Source of the DNA: Calliopum simillimum
Taxonomy: Eukaryota; Arthropoda; Insecta; Diptera; Lauxaniidae
Reading direction: 5' to 3'
Length of the DNA stretch: 64,000 nt
NCBI GenBank assembly: GCA_951812925.1
Contig: OX638369.1
Span: 63,192,228 to 63,256,227 of the forward strand
The translations under genes were made by a program, and so were the position numbers. Under the pieces are notes generated by a model. It was given only the letters and a program-made list of their open reading frames with translations. It did not search any database and was not told where the DNA came from. Each line of letters starts with the position of its first letter. Positions within the stretch are counted from its first letter, which is position 1. Positions 11,621 to 22,783 of the stretch are shown in pieces.

Positions 11621-14054
11621 TTGGAAATGCTTATTGAACCATGTTCAACAATGAATTTATGGCACTATACGATCACATCATAAAAAAAAAAAACAATATG
11701 TAATACATAAAGACCATACTAAAAATTTAGCGATTTCAAAAATTTTAAAACAAAATTAAATAACAAATTTGGAGTTATCGTTAGAGAATGCACGATAACC
11801 CCTATTATTTAAAAATATAAAAAAGTTTGGATAGTCTTCTGATTTGGTTAACAACGAAGTAACTGAAGTAACTGAGAAAAAACTAACCAACATAGTGTGA
11901 ATGCGTGTTTTTGCATTTTGGATTTTGCTGACTTCAGTTTGGTTAGCCAATAAAGTGGTTAACAGCTTAGCAACAGTTTAAGAAGAATGCAACTCGCACT
12001 TCCATTTATATTTGAAAAAAACTTAAACAAATTCGATCTTTGGCAACTCTACACGTTTTTCTGGAGAATATGTCATGCTGTTTCATTATTTCACTTTTGC
12101 GTGGTAATACGCCTGGGGAACAGAAATGAGAAGCTTAGGTTTGTAGTGGGTAGGTACATATCATAGAATAGAAAACGAAGACGATACACGTACGTAAGAA
12201 GTTCTAAGCTTAAACCATACAATGCAGCAACGTCCTGTTGCTAGCGTCGTCGTTGTCGTTGCTGATGATATTGTGTCTCTGACAACAAGGACAATATGTA
12301 TGTTATATTCTTTTGTATCCTTTTATTTTTTTGTATGTGTTTTCTTTCTGCTTGGCCTAAAATATTTGCACACGTTATATCGACCATATTTAAACAATAA
12401 ACAAGAAAACTCTACAATGTGCAAACAATAAATTGGCATATTAAGATCAAAGGGTAAAGTAAACGCAACTTAGTGGGAAATATTTTGAATGCGAAAACCA
12501 GTAGTACGAATGTAAAGAGTTTAGTTAAAAGCAAATGTTACATGTTTTATAGCACTTCGGTTTTGAATAAAATCATTCATTGTTAAGGCTTGCAATATTG
12601 ATATTGCTGAGTTTGGTGCTTGCTACTGACCAGCTGATGAATAAACTGAAAATATTCTTCAAAGAATGAAAAGACACATTCTTGAAGTCTGGGGGTCACG
12701 CTTGGACTTTCACCAAAAATGCAACCAAATTGTTTATGACCAAATGTCATCTTGAAAATGGCATTGAAGAAGGAAGCCCAAAAATTGAGAAAGTAATAGA
12801 GTGACATAAAAGTCATAAAAAAGGATCAAATTTGATGAAGAAAATTTATTTTGGCCCTTTGCATCTAATACGAATAGTAGTTTGAAGAAAAGAAAAATTA
12901 ATTGTTGTTTCCGAATATGAATAGCTTAAAAGCAAGCCTTGGGGTTGACTTCCAAGGATTTGGATTTTAATTTTTTGGTATATGGACACTATAGTGTCAT
13001 TATAATATCCACGCTGTCATATTGCATTGGAACGTTAAGAGAATCATTTGTCTCTAAATCTTCTTCACTTTTCTAGCTATCATCCATTGAAATAAAGATA
13101 TTTCAACTGATTACAAAGAACCAAATTATATTTGTATGAAATTGAGATGCCTACACTTTAATGGGTGATAATTAGGAAAGTAATGATCCAATTAGAAAAG
13201 TCAAGATAAAATATAGTTTAAGAGGAAGACAATAGCTATCCGAAGTCTTTGATTTGTGAATGCCCATCTTGTACGGTGCCTACTTGTCAAACTTCGTCAA
13301 AACGGCATTTAAAGTTTGTGCGATGTTACTGGCTATAACTAAAAGTGTCGGGAAACGCATTGTGACCTTCAAATTAATATTTCTGTACAAATATATGTAC
13401 CTACATGTGTATGTATTTTCAGCAACATTTATTTTATTTACACTGTCATATGTATATAGTACAGTCCTTTTGCTTAAAACAAACATTTTAAATTTATTAC
13501 AATTTTAAGCATCGCTTAAATTCTGTTGTACATTGCAATTTTTTTATTTTTATTTTTCGTTAACCCTCTTTTTTTGCAATTTAATTTTGCTGATTTTGTC
13601 AAAAATGTGCGTATATTGAACCCTCTTATGAGAATACAAAACCAAAGGGTATAGGAAAACTCAAAAAAAAAAAATAGGATACAAAGATCTGAAGCTGTTT
13701 AAAAGGATTTCTTTACGTGTCAGAAGGATTTACGAAATAAAAGAGTAGCAAATTTGAAAAGCAGCTCAAAAGCAGCCAGCGCGCATATAAAGGGATAAAC
13801 GCTGATTTTGCGTCTGTCGCTGACAACACTGTTGGCAACATGCAGTCATTTGCTGCGACGACGAAACGACATGTCAATGAGCAACTGATAAGTATTGGGG
13901 TTTAAAGTGGCAGTGGAAGATAATGTAAGAAGAGCAAGAAAGAGACACAATTGCTATGTTACTGAAGAAGCAGAAGCCGTTCTTCAATTGCAATTCAACA
14001 GTGGAACATGTTAGGGATTTATTATGATACAAAACAAACATAAAAATGTTAAAC
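11621..14054. other. Non-coding AT-rich DNA
   Basis: Nothing larger than the small palindrome at 11771-11802 is supported. 13785-13800 (gcatataaagggataaac) looks like a TATA element upstream of a very short reading frame, but no gene body follows. Confidence 0.4.
11771..11802. repeat. 32-bp palindromic relic of the mini-MITE family at 34102
   Basis: It reads GGAGTTATCG, then TTAGAGAATG, then CACGATAACCCC. The ends and the string agagaatgcacg are those of the 107-bp element at 34102-34208, read on the opposite strand. It probably represents an internally deleted copy. Confidence 0.5.
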
Positions 14055-14056
14055 TA

Positions 14057-14926
14057 TTGGGTGTACAACTTAAAAACCGGAATTTGACGGTGGATGTCCG
14101 TACTAACAAATATCGTGAAAGCTCGAACTTTATATATATGTCATTTTGAAGGTACATTTGACAGCTGTCAAAATCAGTCAACAAAACAATTTTATCTTGT
14201 GTGCATCATTATTATTTTTCACGATGAATAACTTCGAAAATTGAAGAAAAAGACAGCATTTGCGGGAGGTTCTGTTAGGTAATTTTTTTGCAAAGAAAAC
14301 TGCTGCCAAAAGTCATTTTTCCATCGGATCGTGACTGGGGATGAAAAATGGATCCATTACGACAACCCGAAACGCAAACATTCATATATGAAGCCCGGAC
14401 AACCAAGACCTTCCCAGCCAAAGGCAAATATCCATGGTGCCAAGGTAATGCTCTGTAATGCTCACAGGTGACCTCTATCGAACACAATTAGTACGTTTGA
14501 AGCGTGCCATCATCGAAAAACGCCCGGAAAATGCGACCAGACACGAAGCAATAATTTTTCATCATGACAACGCTCGGCCACATATTGCTGCCCCAGGCAA
14601 AAATTACCTGGAAAACAACGGATGGGAAATTTTGCCTCACCCGCCTTATAGCCCAGACCTTGCACCATCAGACTACCATTTGTTCCGATCGATGCAGAAT
14701 GCCCTATCAGGAATACGCTTCACTTAAGTTCAAGATATCGAAAATTGGCTCGATTCATTTTTGGCCGCCAAGCCGGCGCAATTTTTTTGGGATGGAATTC
14801 ATAAATTGCTTGAAAGATGGGGAAATGTTGTAGCTTCCAATGGACAATACTTTGAATAAAATATATTGTAATATTTTTCCTCAATAAAACATCAAATTTC
14901 GCTAAAAAATTAAGTTGTACACCCAA
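14057..14926 (+). mobile_element. Internally deleted mariner, 870 bp
   Basis: The inverted ends are TTGGGTGTACAACTTAAAAA (left) and ...TTAAGTTGTACACCCAA (right), with TA at 14055-14056 and 14927-14928. The ends and transposase motifs suit a mellifera-type mariner (subfamily by memory, moderate certainty). Full mariners are about 1.3 kb; the 5' coding half and a piece in the middle are missing. Confidence 0.9.
14318..14859 (+). pseudogene. mariner transposase relic
   Basis: Contains the first catalytic motif (TGDEKWIHYDNPKRK, in a broken frame near 14332-14375), the second (IIFHHDNARPH, near 14550-14583) and the third (YSPDLAPSDYHLF, near 14646-14684), so all three Asp of the D,D34D triad can be located. 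About 75 bases are missing between them (after AKVML, near 14455), with frame breaks. A stop codon follows ...SGIRFT at 14725-14727; beyond it the normal C-terminus VQDIENWLDSF...NGQYFE continues in frame to 14859. The mariner copy at 19430-20161 carries the same stop. Confidence 0.85.
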
Positions 14927-14928
14927 TA

Positions 14929-15152
14929 ATAAAATTACTTACATAGTATGCTCCAACCATTGAGTATTGAAAAAACCTATCTGATAGAACTAAGTCAGCT
15001 AGGTCTTGGTTGTTTTTTGAGGTCAAAACCAATACTTTTTAGTGCTCAAGATTATAGCAGTCTTAATGTTGACATTGGTCTTGGTCATTAATAGGAGTGC
15101 CGTGCTCCTTTCGAATAAAAAATCATTACTCTTCTATTTCTTAGGCCAAGAC
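14929..15152. other. Short unique spacer with a small inverted repeat
   Basis: cattggtcttgg (near 15073) and ccaagaccaatg (near 15146) form an inverted pair, and the second copy runs directly into the satellite. Nothing coding is seen. Confidence 0.5.
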
Positions 15153-15410
15153 CAATGACAATGATAATGATAATGACAATGCAATGACAATGACAATGAC
15201 AATGACAATGACAATGGACAATGGGCAATGGACAATGGACAATGGAAAATGGACAATGGACAATGGACAATGGACAATGGACAATGGACAATGGACAATG
15301 GACAATGGACAATGGACAATGGACAATGGACAATGGACAATGGACAATGGACAATGGACAATGGACAATGGACAATGGACAATGGACAATGATAATGATA
15401 ATGACAATAA
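15153..15410. repeat. Heptamer satellite (ATGGACA)n flanked by hexamers
   Basis: The core from about 15210 to 15389 is some 25 copies of the 7-mer ATGGACA with rare variants. It is bordered on both sides by the 6-mer forms ATGACA and ATGATA, suggesting the 7-mer arose by a one-base insertion in the hexamer and then expanded. Seven is not a multiple of three, so each open frame cycles through one heptapeptide (MDNGQWT forward, SIVHCPL reverse). These translations are artefacts. Confidence 0.95.
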
Positions 15411-16570
15411 AAAAAAGATATTTTATCAATATTTCAATACTTTAAAACAAATCTATTACCGATTGCAGGTATTGAATTTGTTCCAAAGGAACAACTATAC
15501 CAAATCTATTACCGCTAAGTATATTCTTTTGTCATGACCATTTTTCCATCGTTTTCCTCTATTTAAATAAAAGAAAGATAATTATGAAATAAAGTACATT
15601 TTTGGAGTGCATAAGACAATGAAATATGGCAACAACTTCGGATAATGTTAAAGTGTTCGTATGCACATTAAGCATTCCCTTAATTGTGCCACTGTGCGAG
15701 GACATAAATCAATTTTCCTTTTCGTTCAACTTCATGTTACTTTCATGCTCCTTTCAAGAGTACAAAATAAAAAGAAATAAATAAATCGCACACATAAATT
15801 TTCATTTCGCGTGCAATTTAAAGTGAAGAACTTAAAATTGAATTTATTTTTATTAAACATACAGTCACAGAAACGCTCACGCATATGAAAGTACAGACAC
15901 ACACACATTAAGGACATGTAAAAATAGGGAAAAAATATAAATGCAAACATGTGTGTGTGTGCATATATATTTGCGTACACTGACGATTTACGCGCGAGTA
16001 AGCAATAAAAAGTTAAAAACGCACACAAAAGGCAGCTACACTGGTTAGTGTTGTTCCTTTTCTCGTTTTATTCATGCCCTTTATTCAATCGAAGAAATCA
16101 ACGAGAAAAACACAGGAAAAAGACCAACGACGACGATTGAGGCTAAAAATGCGCCACTGAATAAATGACAAAAAATGGGCACAAAATGGGCTCAACACAT
16201 ACACACACACACGCACATCGATGAACTCTTTCGCGAAAGTGAATGAACATGCGAAAGAGCGCGCAACGATAGTGGTAGACGTAGCAACCTTTCATGTCCT
16301 TACGACTTCCTTTCTCTGCTTCTTCGATTGCTGCTGCTGCTTTTACCGGAAACAATGAAACTAAAAAAATTGCAAAAATTTCATATATGAAAATGGATTA
16401 TTTGCAATTGTTTTATGTGACATGCTCTGTGTGTATGTATGCACTTCACAGTGTTGCCAGATTGAGAAAGTAATTAGAAAAATCTATATACTATTAATAA
16501 GCAGCAGAAAACTTTGACTCTCTTTTCCAGCAGATTTAATGAACTGATTTAAGTAAAACTAATACGTTTT
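15411..16570. other. Unique non-coding DNA with CA/GT tracts
   Basis: Contains short CA/GT runs (15896-15908, 15950-15962, 16199-16213). No recognisable exon is present. The richer stretch 16200-16350 includes a GCT-repeat (16330-16342) but no supported gene. Confidence 0.4.
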
Positions 16571-16735
16571 TATGTTGAAAGTGGGCGATGCTACGCCCCT
16601 AAATAAAAAGTATGCTCTCACAGCTGAACTGCAGCATCGATTTTCATGAAATTCTGTAGGGAGATAGGGTTAACACTAAGGAACGATAATATGTCCTTTT
16701 ATTTTCAAGTGGGCTGTGGCACTTAAAGTCAAATT
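16571..16735 (+). repeat. Single monomer of the ~125-bp tandem family
   Basis: Shares gtgggcgatgctacgcccct, the gctctcac...ctgcagcatcgattttcatga block and the taaggaacgataat block with the array at 22784-23400. Confidence 0.7.
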
Positions 16736-19356
16736 GAAGTGGTCGAATTTCGGCCACAAGGCGAACCTAGTGTTTAGTAACTCTACGAATCCCACAATAT
16801 TATAATGGACTAGACTGCACAGAGCAAAGTGCTTTGAAAAATTCTTATTAACTAGTATGGGTGTATCTTCAGTACCGCATCATTAAAAATGTGGGATATA
16901 AACATTAAGTCTTTGGCTGCACAAGGAAGCCCTGCTATGATATACTACATATATGTATATAAAAACATTCAGCAATTGCTTATTTTACCAAAATCCGCGA
17001 TTTTGTGAATAACACACACTTCCAAATAAAGGGGTTGTGAAATTTTCTGGGGAGATAATGTCCATTTCAGAAGTAAATTTTTGCGGAGAATCCGAGTCCG
17101 AGGTTAGAATTGGTACATCACCTCAGGACTTGGATATATTTGAGGTTAAATATACGAAAAATTATTGTTTTTTAAGGTTGGATGATTTTTTTAGTTTTTT
17201 ATCTAATTCATCATGGTACCATACGACGCTTACTTCCTGCCCTTTCAAGAGCTTATCTTGAAGGTAAAGAGTAGTACTAAATGAGTGAAGTAAAAAAATA
17301 ACAAAAATTTTGTGCAGTCTGCATATAACCTCACAAATAGCCAAAATAGTGATTCATCGTATACTTCACCTCAGATATCTCAAAATCCTGAGGTGTAGTT
17401 CCAATTCTGACATCGGATTCAAATTCTGCGTAGAAAATTACATCCGAAATAATCCTTAGCTGCATGAAAAAACTCTTTGTATATAATTATGTGTAATCAA
17501 TCTGTTTTTATCGCAAATTTTGCTGGCATATAGGTGTCAAATAGTTCTCAGTATAGAGATTTACAGTTTTTTGTTTATAATGGACATGCCATGTCCTCTT
17601 ATCGACATCTGCCAATTTTCTGCTATGATCATTTCTAGCATTCCACGTGGAAAAGCGAAGAATAAACAAATTCTTATTTCAACCTTAATTTCTATGTTGA
17701 AGGTTTTTGTAAAATGGGTCCCGTTGGATAGAAACGAGTTTTTGATATCATTGGATAAAGGATAAAGGGAATGCAGAAAAAACGATATGAATTGACGAAG
17801 TTATGGTAGTTTGAATTCAATAGTTCAAAACAGATAATTCAGCTTTAAGTTCGGAAATTTTGCAGGTTAAGGTTCGTTCAAAATTAATTTCTTTACTATT
17901 AAGCGATTAAGATGTCAACTAAAACAATCTCCGGTTCATCTTGAGATATGTAGGTAGCGTTTGGTGTCAGAAATGCAAAACATGAAAGTCGTCAATCGGC
18001 TCCAATTGTATAAAAATGGCTGCATAATTTTTTCGGATTTTTATATTGAACCATTTTGGTCCATTTGTCTTTCAAAATTATGATTGGTTAATGATCATGT
18101 TTACCGCCTATATAAGCTTATTCAGAACCAGTCTTAATCGAATATAGTCCGAGTCAATTTACTCGATCCTATGACAAGCCCATGATAAACGAACTAATTG
18201 TGTTTCATATAAGTGAAGTAGTTGAGTCCATTTTAGTTTTAAACTATTTGGGGTGTAGTTCCAAACTAGTTTAATCTTCTTGAAGAATGTAATAAAAATT
18301 ATACAGTAATATTTAGGTTATATCGGAGACACAAATTAAAATATGATGAATTTTTTAAGTCTTAACAAAAATCTGGTAACAATGACCTAAGCATTGCAAC
18401 TACGTACATATGAAAAAAGGAGCAAAAAAAAAAACCCTGCAAGCGATTTATTTGGTCCCTGGTATGTGCGAGCAGTTTTATGCATGCAAATCACTTTTAA
18501 ACGAATCGATAAATTTTTCAAAAACGGAAGCGCGCCCACCACAAGTGAACTTCCGGTGAAGCGACGAACTTGTGGAGAAACCAATTTTGCGTAACTGTAT
18601 ATTATTTGTGTATATGTGTGCTTGTGAGAATGTGCTATATCGGTGTTGCTCCCAATGAAATTCATCCGAATTCGATTACACAAAGCGAACTTTTTGCTGA
18701 GTCTTATTCTGTCGATATCATTTGCATCCCATTGTCGCCAGTTTTTATTTATTTTTTTTCGCTTTAAGTTTTAAAGAGTTAAAAACATCAAGTGAAGGAA
18801 GGTATTTCGGCAATTCTAAAAAAAAAAATTATAAAATTCAAAAAAAATGAAAATAATTTAATATTTATGATAAAAACTTAATAATCTTACTTTACTGCAC
18901 TTGTTTTTAGTAGGAGATCCGGTGAAGAAATTGCTACCCTCATCGGCTTTCCTGATGAAATATTTTTTTAATGCAATAAAATATAGAGATAAACAAAACT
19001 TGACTTGATTGGCACTCCATATCCTGGCAAGGATATTTTTAATTAAATATTATTTAAATACATTTTTGACCCAAACTACCCTCATTATCTTTTTCAATAA
19101 ATTTGGTAGCAATCGAAAGCAAAAATCATATAGAAAATGCCGCTGTGTGATTGGCATCCTTTATCCTGGCAAGGATACCTGCCAATCAGGTCTAAACATT
19201 ACTGTGTGTGTGTGTGTCTGAAGCATTATAACTTGGAAATTGTTCAGCAAATGGAGCTTAAAATTCGGCGGTGAGTGTATTTCAGGTACGGGAAGTTTTT
19301 TGTGCTATACACGAAGGTCACTGGAAGGCTTTACAGTCAAAATGAAGAGTATATAT
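16736..19356. other. Non-coding DNA with diverged repeats
   Basis: 17165-17430 is a diverged relative of 8258-8540. The string ggtgtagttccaa recurs at 17394 and 18252. A hairpin at 19150-19190 pairs gattggcatcctt with aaggatacctgccaatc, and tatcctggcaaggata also occurs at 19020. GT run at 19201-19218. No coding exon is supported. Confidence 0.4.
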
Positions 19357-20160
19357 GGTGTACAACTTAAAAACCGGAATTTTTTAGCGAAATTTGATGC
19401 TTTATTGTGGAAAAATGTTACAATATATTTTATTCAAAGTATTGTCCATTGGAAGCTACAACATTTCCCCATCTTTCAGGCAATTTATGAATTCCATCCC
19501 AAAAAAATTTCGCCGGCTTGGCGGCCACAAATGAATCTATACAATTTTCGATATCTTGAACTTAAGTGAAGCGTATTCCTGAGAGGGCATTCTGCATCGA
19601 TCGGAACAAATGGTGAGCCAAAACTTCCCATCCACTATTTTCCAAATAGTTTTTCACGGGTCTTGCAACATGCGGCCGAGCGTTGTCATGATGAAAAATT
19701 ATTGCTTCGTGTCTGGTCGCATTTTCCGGGCGTTTTTCGATGATGGCACGCTTCAAACGTATTAATTGTGTTCGGTACAGGTCACCTGTGATTGTCTGGC
19801 CCGATTTCAACAACTCATAATATAACGGCCCCTTCTGATCCCACCAAATACACAGCATAACCTTGGCGCCATGGATATTTGGCTTCGAGGTTGATTTGGC
19901 TGGTTGGCCGGGTTTCACGTATGACTTTTTGCGCTTGGGATTGTCATAATGGATCCATTTTTCATCCCCAGTCACAATCCGATGCAAAAATGATTTGTTT
20001 TTATGGCGCTCAAGCAGCATTTCAGACATACAGAAGCGCCGTTCAACGTCTCTTGGCTTCAACTCATAGGGGACCCAATTACCTTGCTTCTGAATGTATC
20101 CGGCGGCTTTCAAACGTTTTGAAATGGCTTGTTGAGTCACTCCCAACGATTTGTATCACT
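19357..20160 (-). mobile_element. 5'-truncated mariner, second copy
   Basis: The 3' inverted end is seen at 19359-19380 (ggtgtacaacttaaaaaccg, first bases altered). The element is read on the minus strand and is cut off at about 20160, before the start of the transposase and the other inverted end. It is the same family as 14057-14926. Confidence 0.9.
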
Positions 20161-20161
20161 A
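19430..20161 (-). pseudogene. mariner transposase relic, third catalytic Asp deleted
   Basis: The longest open frame here (194 residues from 20146 to 19562) runs from the helix-turn-helix (GVTQQAISKRLKAAGYIQ) through WVPYEL, VTGDEKWIHYDN (first Asp) and FHHDNARPH (second Asp). The text then jumps from GWEVLAH directly to HLFRSMQNAL: the block with PYSPDLAPSDY, which holds the third Asp, is deleted in frame. A stop follows GIRFT, as in the other mariner, with the remaining C-terminus still readable to 19430. It cannot be catalytically active. The N-terminal ~100 residues are missing. Confidence 0.92.
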
Positions 20162-21440
20162 GTGATGTGAAACAAGTGTCCTTTATTTCACTTAAGTCAT
20201 ACTTTTTGATGATTTTTTTTAGAATAACATGGAATGTGATCTAAAGTATGAAACGTAATAACATCGCGTGATTATTGTTGTACAGGACATTAAATTTGTC
20301 AAGCCAATGAAGACACATAGATTTCGTTTAATGAAACTACTTATCTAGTCCTTGAACTAAAAATTTGCTTAAATTGGTTCGAATTAAATTTCTCGTGAAA
20401 AAATTTCTCTATAAAACTCCACTATTAGATTTGTCTTTTTTTTAGTATTTGTTGAAAAACAGTTTTTTTTTTTGCGCCAAAACACCACTGTGCGGCAAAG
20501 AGAGAAGGACAAATATGTTTGTGTGTATAAAATTTTAATTGTATATTTTTCTACGCATTTATTCTCTTTTTTTAGTGCTTTCTCTTTACAATTATTATCC
20601 TTACAACAAAAAGTCAGGCTATTTACATTTGTATGTCCTTATACGCGCACAATTTAATTGTCTGCATTGTTAGACACGCACATGCATACATATATGCTGC
20701 CACTTACACACACACCTTAAATTGTACTTACACTTGTACAATTACACATGCACGCATACATTTAACAAAAGCCATTGCAGAGAGTAAATTTTAATTGTTG
20801 TTGTCATTGTTCCTACAATTTGTCGAAATTTATGCGAGACACCAACACCAACAACAACAGCAATAACAAACGCTAAACAAAGAAGGGCAGAAGCAGAGAG
20901 GGATTGGGGGGTTGGTTGCGTAAAATTGTTGACAAAATGTACACGAAAGCACAAGGACTCACAGGGGACACTAAAGGATGAGAAGATAATAATGGAGAGG
21001 ATTAAATTACGGAGCTTTATTATTTCTTTGCTCTTTTTTTTTTTTTTTTGTTCAACTCAACTTCCGGTTGGCGTAGTGGGTTTCAGGTGTGCAGTTGTTT
21101 TATATTTGGTCATTAGTCCCTGAGGCTGTAATGGTGACGTTTTGTTTGAGTAATAAAGGAACATAAAATATAATTGTCTTACCGTCTACTCGTTATATGG
21201 AAGGGAGTCACTTTCCTGCGAAGAGTATATTTGCTTGTTGTACTTGAAAATGGGTTATAATCTGAGATCTCTCACTATTCTATTTCTAAGAAGCAAAATT
21301 TATGAACCTTATAAGCAACGACAAGGGCTTAGAGAAATAAAAAATATAAAATTCATAATCTGTTGAGTTTTTGAGGTGCTCCACAAAATTGAAATTATGT
21401 CAATGGCCCATTAAGTGAGAATATGCAAATCATTTGTTAG
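20162..21440. other. Unique non-coding DNA
   Basis: Contains scattered CA/ACA-rich tracts (20650-20760) and a CAACAACA patch (20840-20860). A lone Transib-type string CACTGTG followed by CGGCA lies at 20486-20497, without a partner end. No exon is supported. Confidence 0.4.
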
Positions 21441-21442
21441 TG

Positions 21443-21688
21443 ATGTTAATAAAGAGCACTGTAATGAATGCCGTAGACCAAGTAACAAAACCAAAAGTCC
21501 AGGTCGACTATAGTACTTTCTTCACTCAAGTGGTGGCCCACAAATCGGGCATTTTTCCAGTAAAATGGCGGGTACTGCCCAAAGTATAGAAGTGTGAGAT
21601 TGTTGACGTCGCTGTTGCTCTGCATCCTCTGTCGGCCGAAAAGGAAGCAAAGCGTTTTTTGGTTTTGGAACTGCCCAGCTCCGACTAA
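21443..21688 (+). pseudogene. Possible degenerate coding segment of unknown identity
   Basis: One frame reads as ordinary protein on both sides of a single stop (TAG, 21587-21589). Before it comes ...DQVTKPKVQVDYSTFF and PVKWRVLPKV; after it, KCEIVDVAVALHPLSAEKEA and FLVLELPSSD, ending at TAA 21686-21688. The segment is clearly richer in G+C than its surroundings. It may be an old exon, a retrocopy or chance; the opposite strand is also open for 87 codons. No family is recognised. Confidence 0.25.
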
Positions 21689-21876
21689 TGCTGAAGGGAA
21701 ACAGGTCAACGGTTACCTTACGTAAGAACTATTTTATGGGTCCGTAAAGTCATATTTACAAATAAAATGTAGTTAAATAATAAATTAATATTTACTCGAA
21801 ATTCCCTACATTTGACTTTATGTACTTTCAGAAAAAAAAAAAACGTGTGACCATTTTGAATTTATAATTCTACATA

Positions 21877-22236
21877 AAGGGGATACCTTTAATCTCGTAA
21901 ACTCGTAAACCATGAAAGACTCGAAAGTTTACGAGCTTTTTTCAGGAACACACATTTCTAAAAACGTGTAAACAACGTATCAGCTGTCATATAATTTGAA
22001 TAATATTCAATTCAAATTCAATTTTCAAAACAAAAATTTATTTTCTATACATTTATTTGACAACAATCGCTCTCGTACTTTTTCGAGGCTATTTACGCAT
22101 CGAATTTGCCTCGTAAGTTTTCGAGGCCTGGTAAACTTTTTTTTCATACAAATTTTTAAATTTTGTTTACGAGACTCGAAAGTTTTCGAGGTTTACGTGC
22201 TTTTCGAGGCTTTTACGAGTTTAAAGGAATCCCCTT
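21877..22236. mobile_element. 360-bp fold-back MITE, copy 1
   Basis: The ends are AAGGGGATACCTTTAA and its near inverse, with ATA at 21874-21876 and 22237-22239. Repeated CTCGTAAAC/CTCGAAAG motifs fill both arms. A nearly identical copy lies at 45433-45794. No coding capacity. A 3-bp AT-rich duplication is compatible with PIF/Harbinger-type integration (inference). Confidence 0.88.
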
Positions 22237-22239
22237 ATA

Positions 22240-22783
22240 GTAAAAATTATTTTATTTTTTTCACGCACAATAATGAGTGTCATAATTTTCACTCCACTTT
22301 CAATTTCTAGACTGACATTTACTTTATATACAAATTTTATGCCTCTTCATCAGATGGGTATCAGATGCCTATTACTCGGAAGGGTTAGGGTTTGTATCCT
22401 AGTGCGGTCAGTTAATTTTTTTTTTCTGTTGTTTGAATTTTACAGAAAGGTAAATATCACGTCAATTTTTTCAAAAAAAATGATAAAATTATTACGTCGC
22501 TGAAGGATTCGTAACGTAAGTCAGTGTACTATAGCAAAAGGACTGATATTTCGTCCTATGACAAAACAAAAAGAACATTATAAGTATTCTTGAGTGAAAT
22601 TATTTAAATAATAAAGGGTAAAGAGGGCTGAAAATGCAATTACATCTATATATAAATAGGCAAGCGAAATCGACTCAGAAACTGTTTCTATACCTAAATC
22701 TCAACCGAATTGCTTGATTTTTTTTTTTTTTTTGGAAAGGGTGTGAGGAGGAGCAGTGCATATAGAACTATATTTTTTCAAAA
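22240..22783. other. Spacer with A/T tracts
   Basis: Between the MITE and the tandem array. 22640-22700 carries tatatataaataggcaagcg and aaatcgactcag, faintly similar to DINE-like core phrases. No gene is seen. Confidence 0.35.

Noticed and set aside
13785..13890. TATA-like gcatataaaggg followed by a short ATG frame
   Set aside because: The frame ends after 21 codons and no downstream exon is visible; TATA-like strings are expected by chance in AT-rich DNA.
15153..15410. Regular repeat array that could suggest a CRISPR
   Set aside because: It is a pure short-unit tandem satellite with no spacers, in eukaryotic DNA.
15134..15537. Several overlapping open frames on both strands (for example 15184-15537 +, 15088-15429 -)
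   Set aside because: They are translations of the heptamer satellite and repeat a single heptapeptide; no start or codon signal supports a gene.
19240..19569. 109-codon plus-strand frame
   Set aside because: Most of it is the antisense of the mariner C-terminus and 3' end at 19357-19562; the same antisense frame is seen at 14720-14926.
20486..20497. CACTGTG followed by CGGCA, a possible Transib-type right end
   Set aside because: No matching start with a CGNCG flank was found within reach, and the fifth base departs from CGNCG.
21877..22310. 104-codon frame at 21996-22310
   Set aside because: It lies mainly in the arm of the 360-bp fold-back MITE, and the corresponding region of the second copy keeps no comparable frame.
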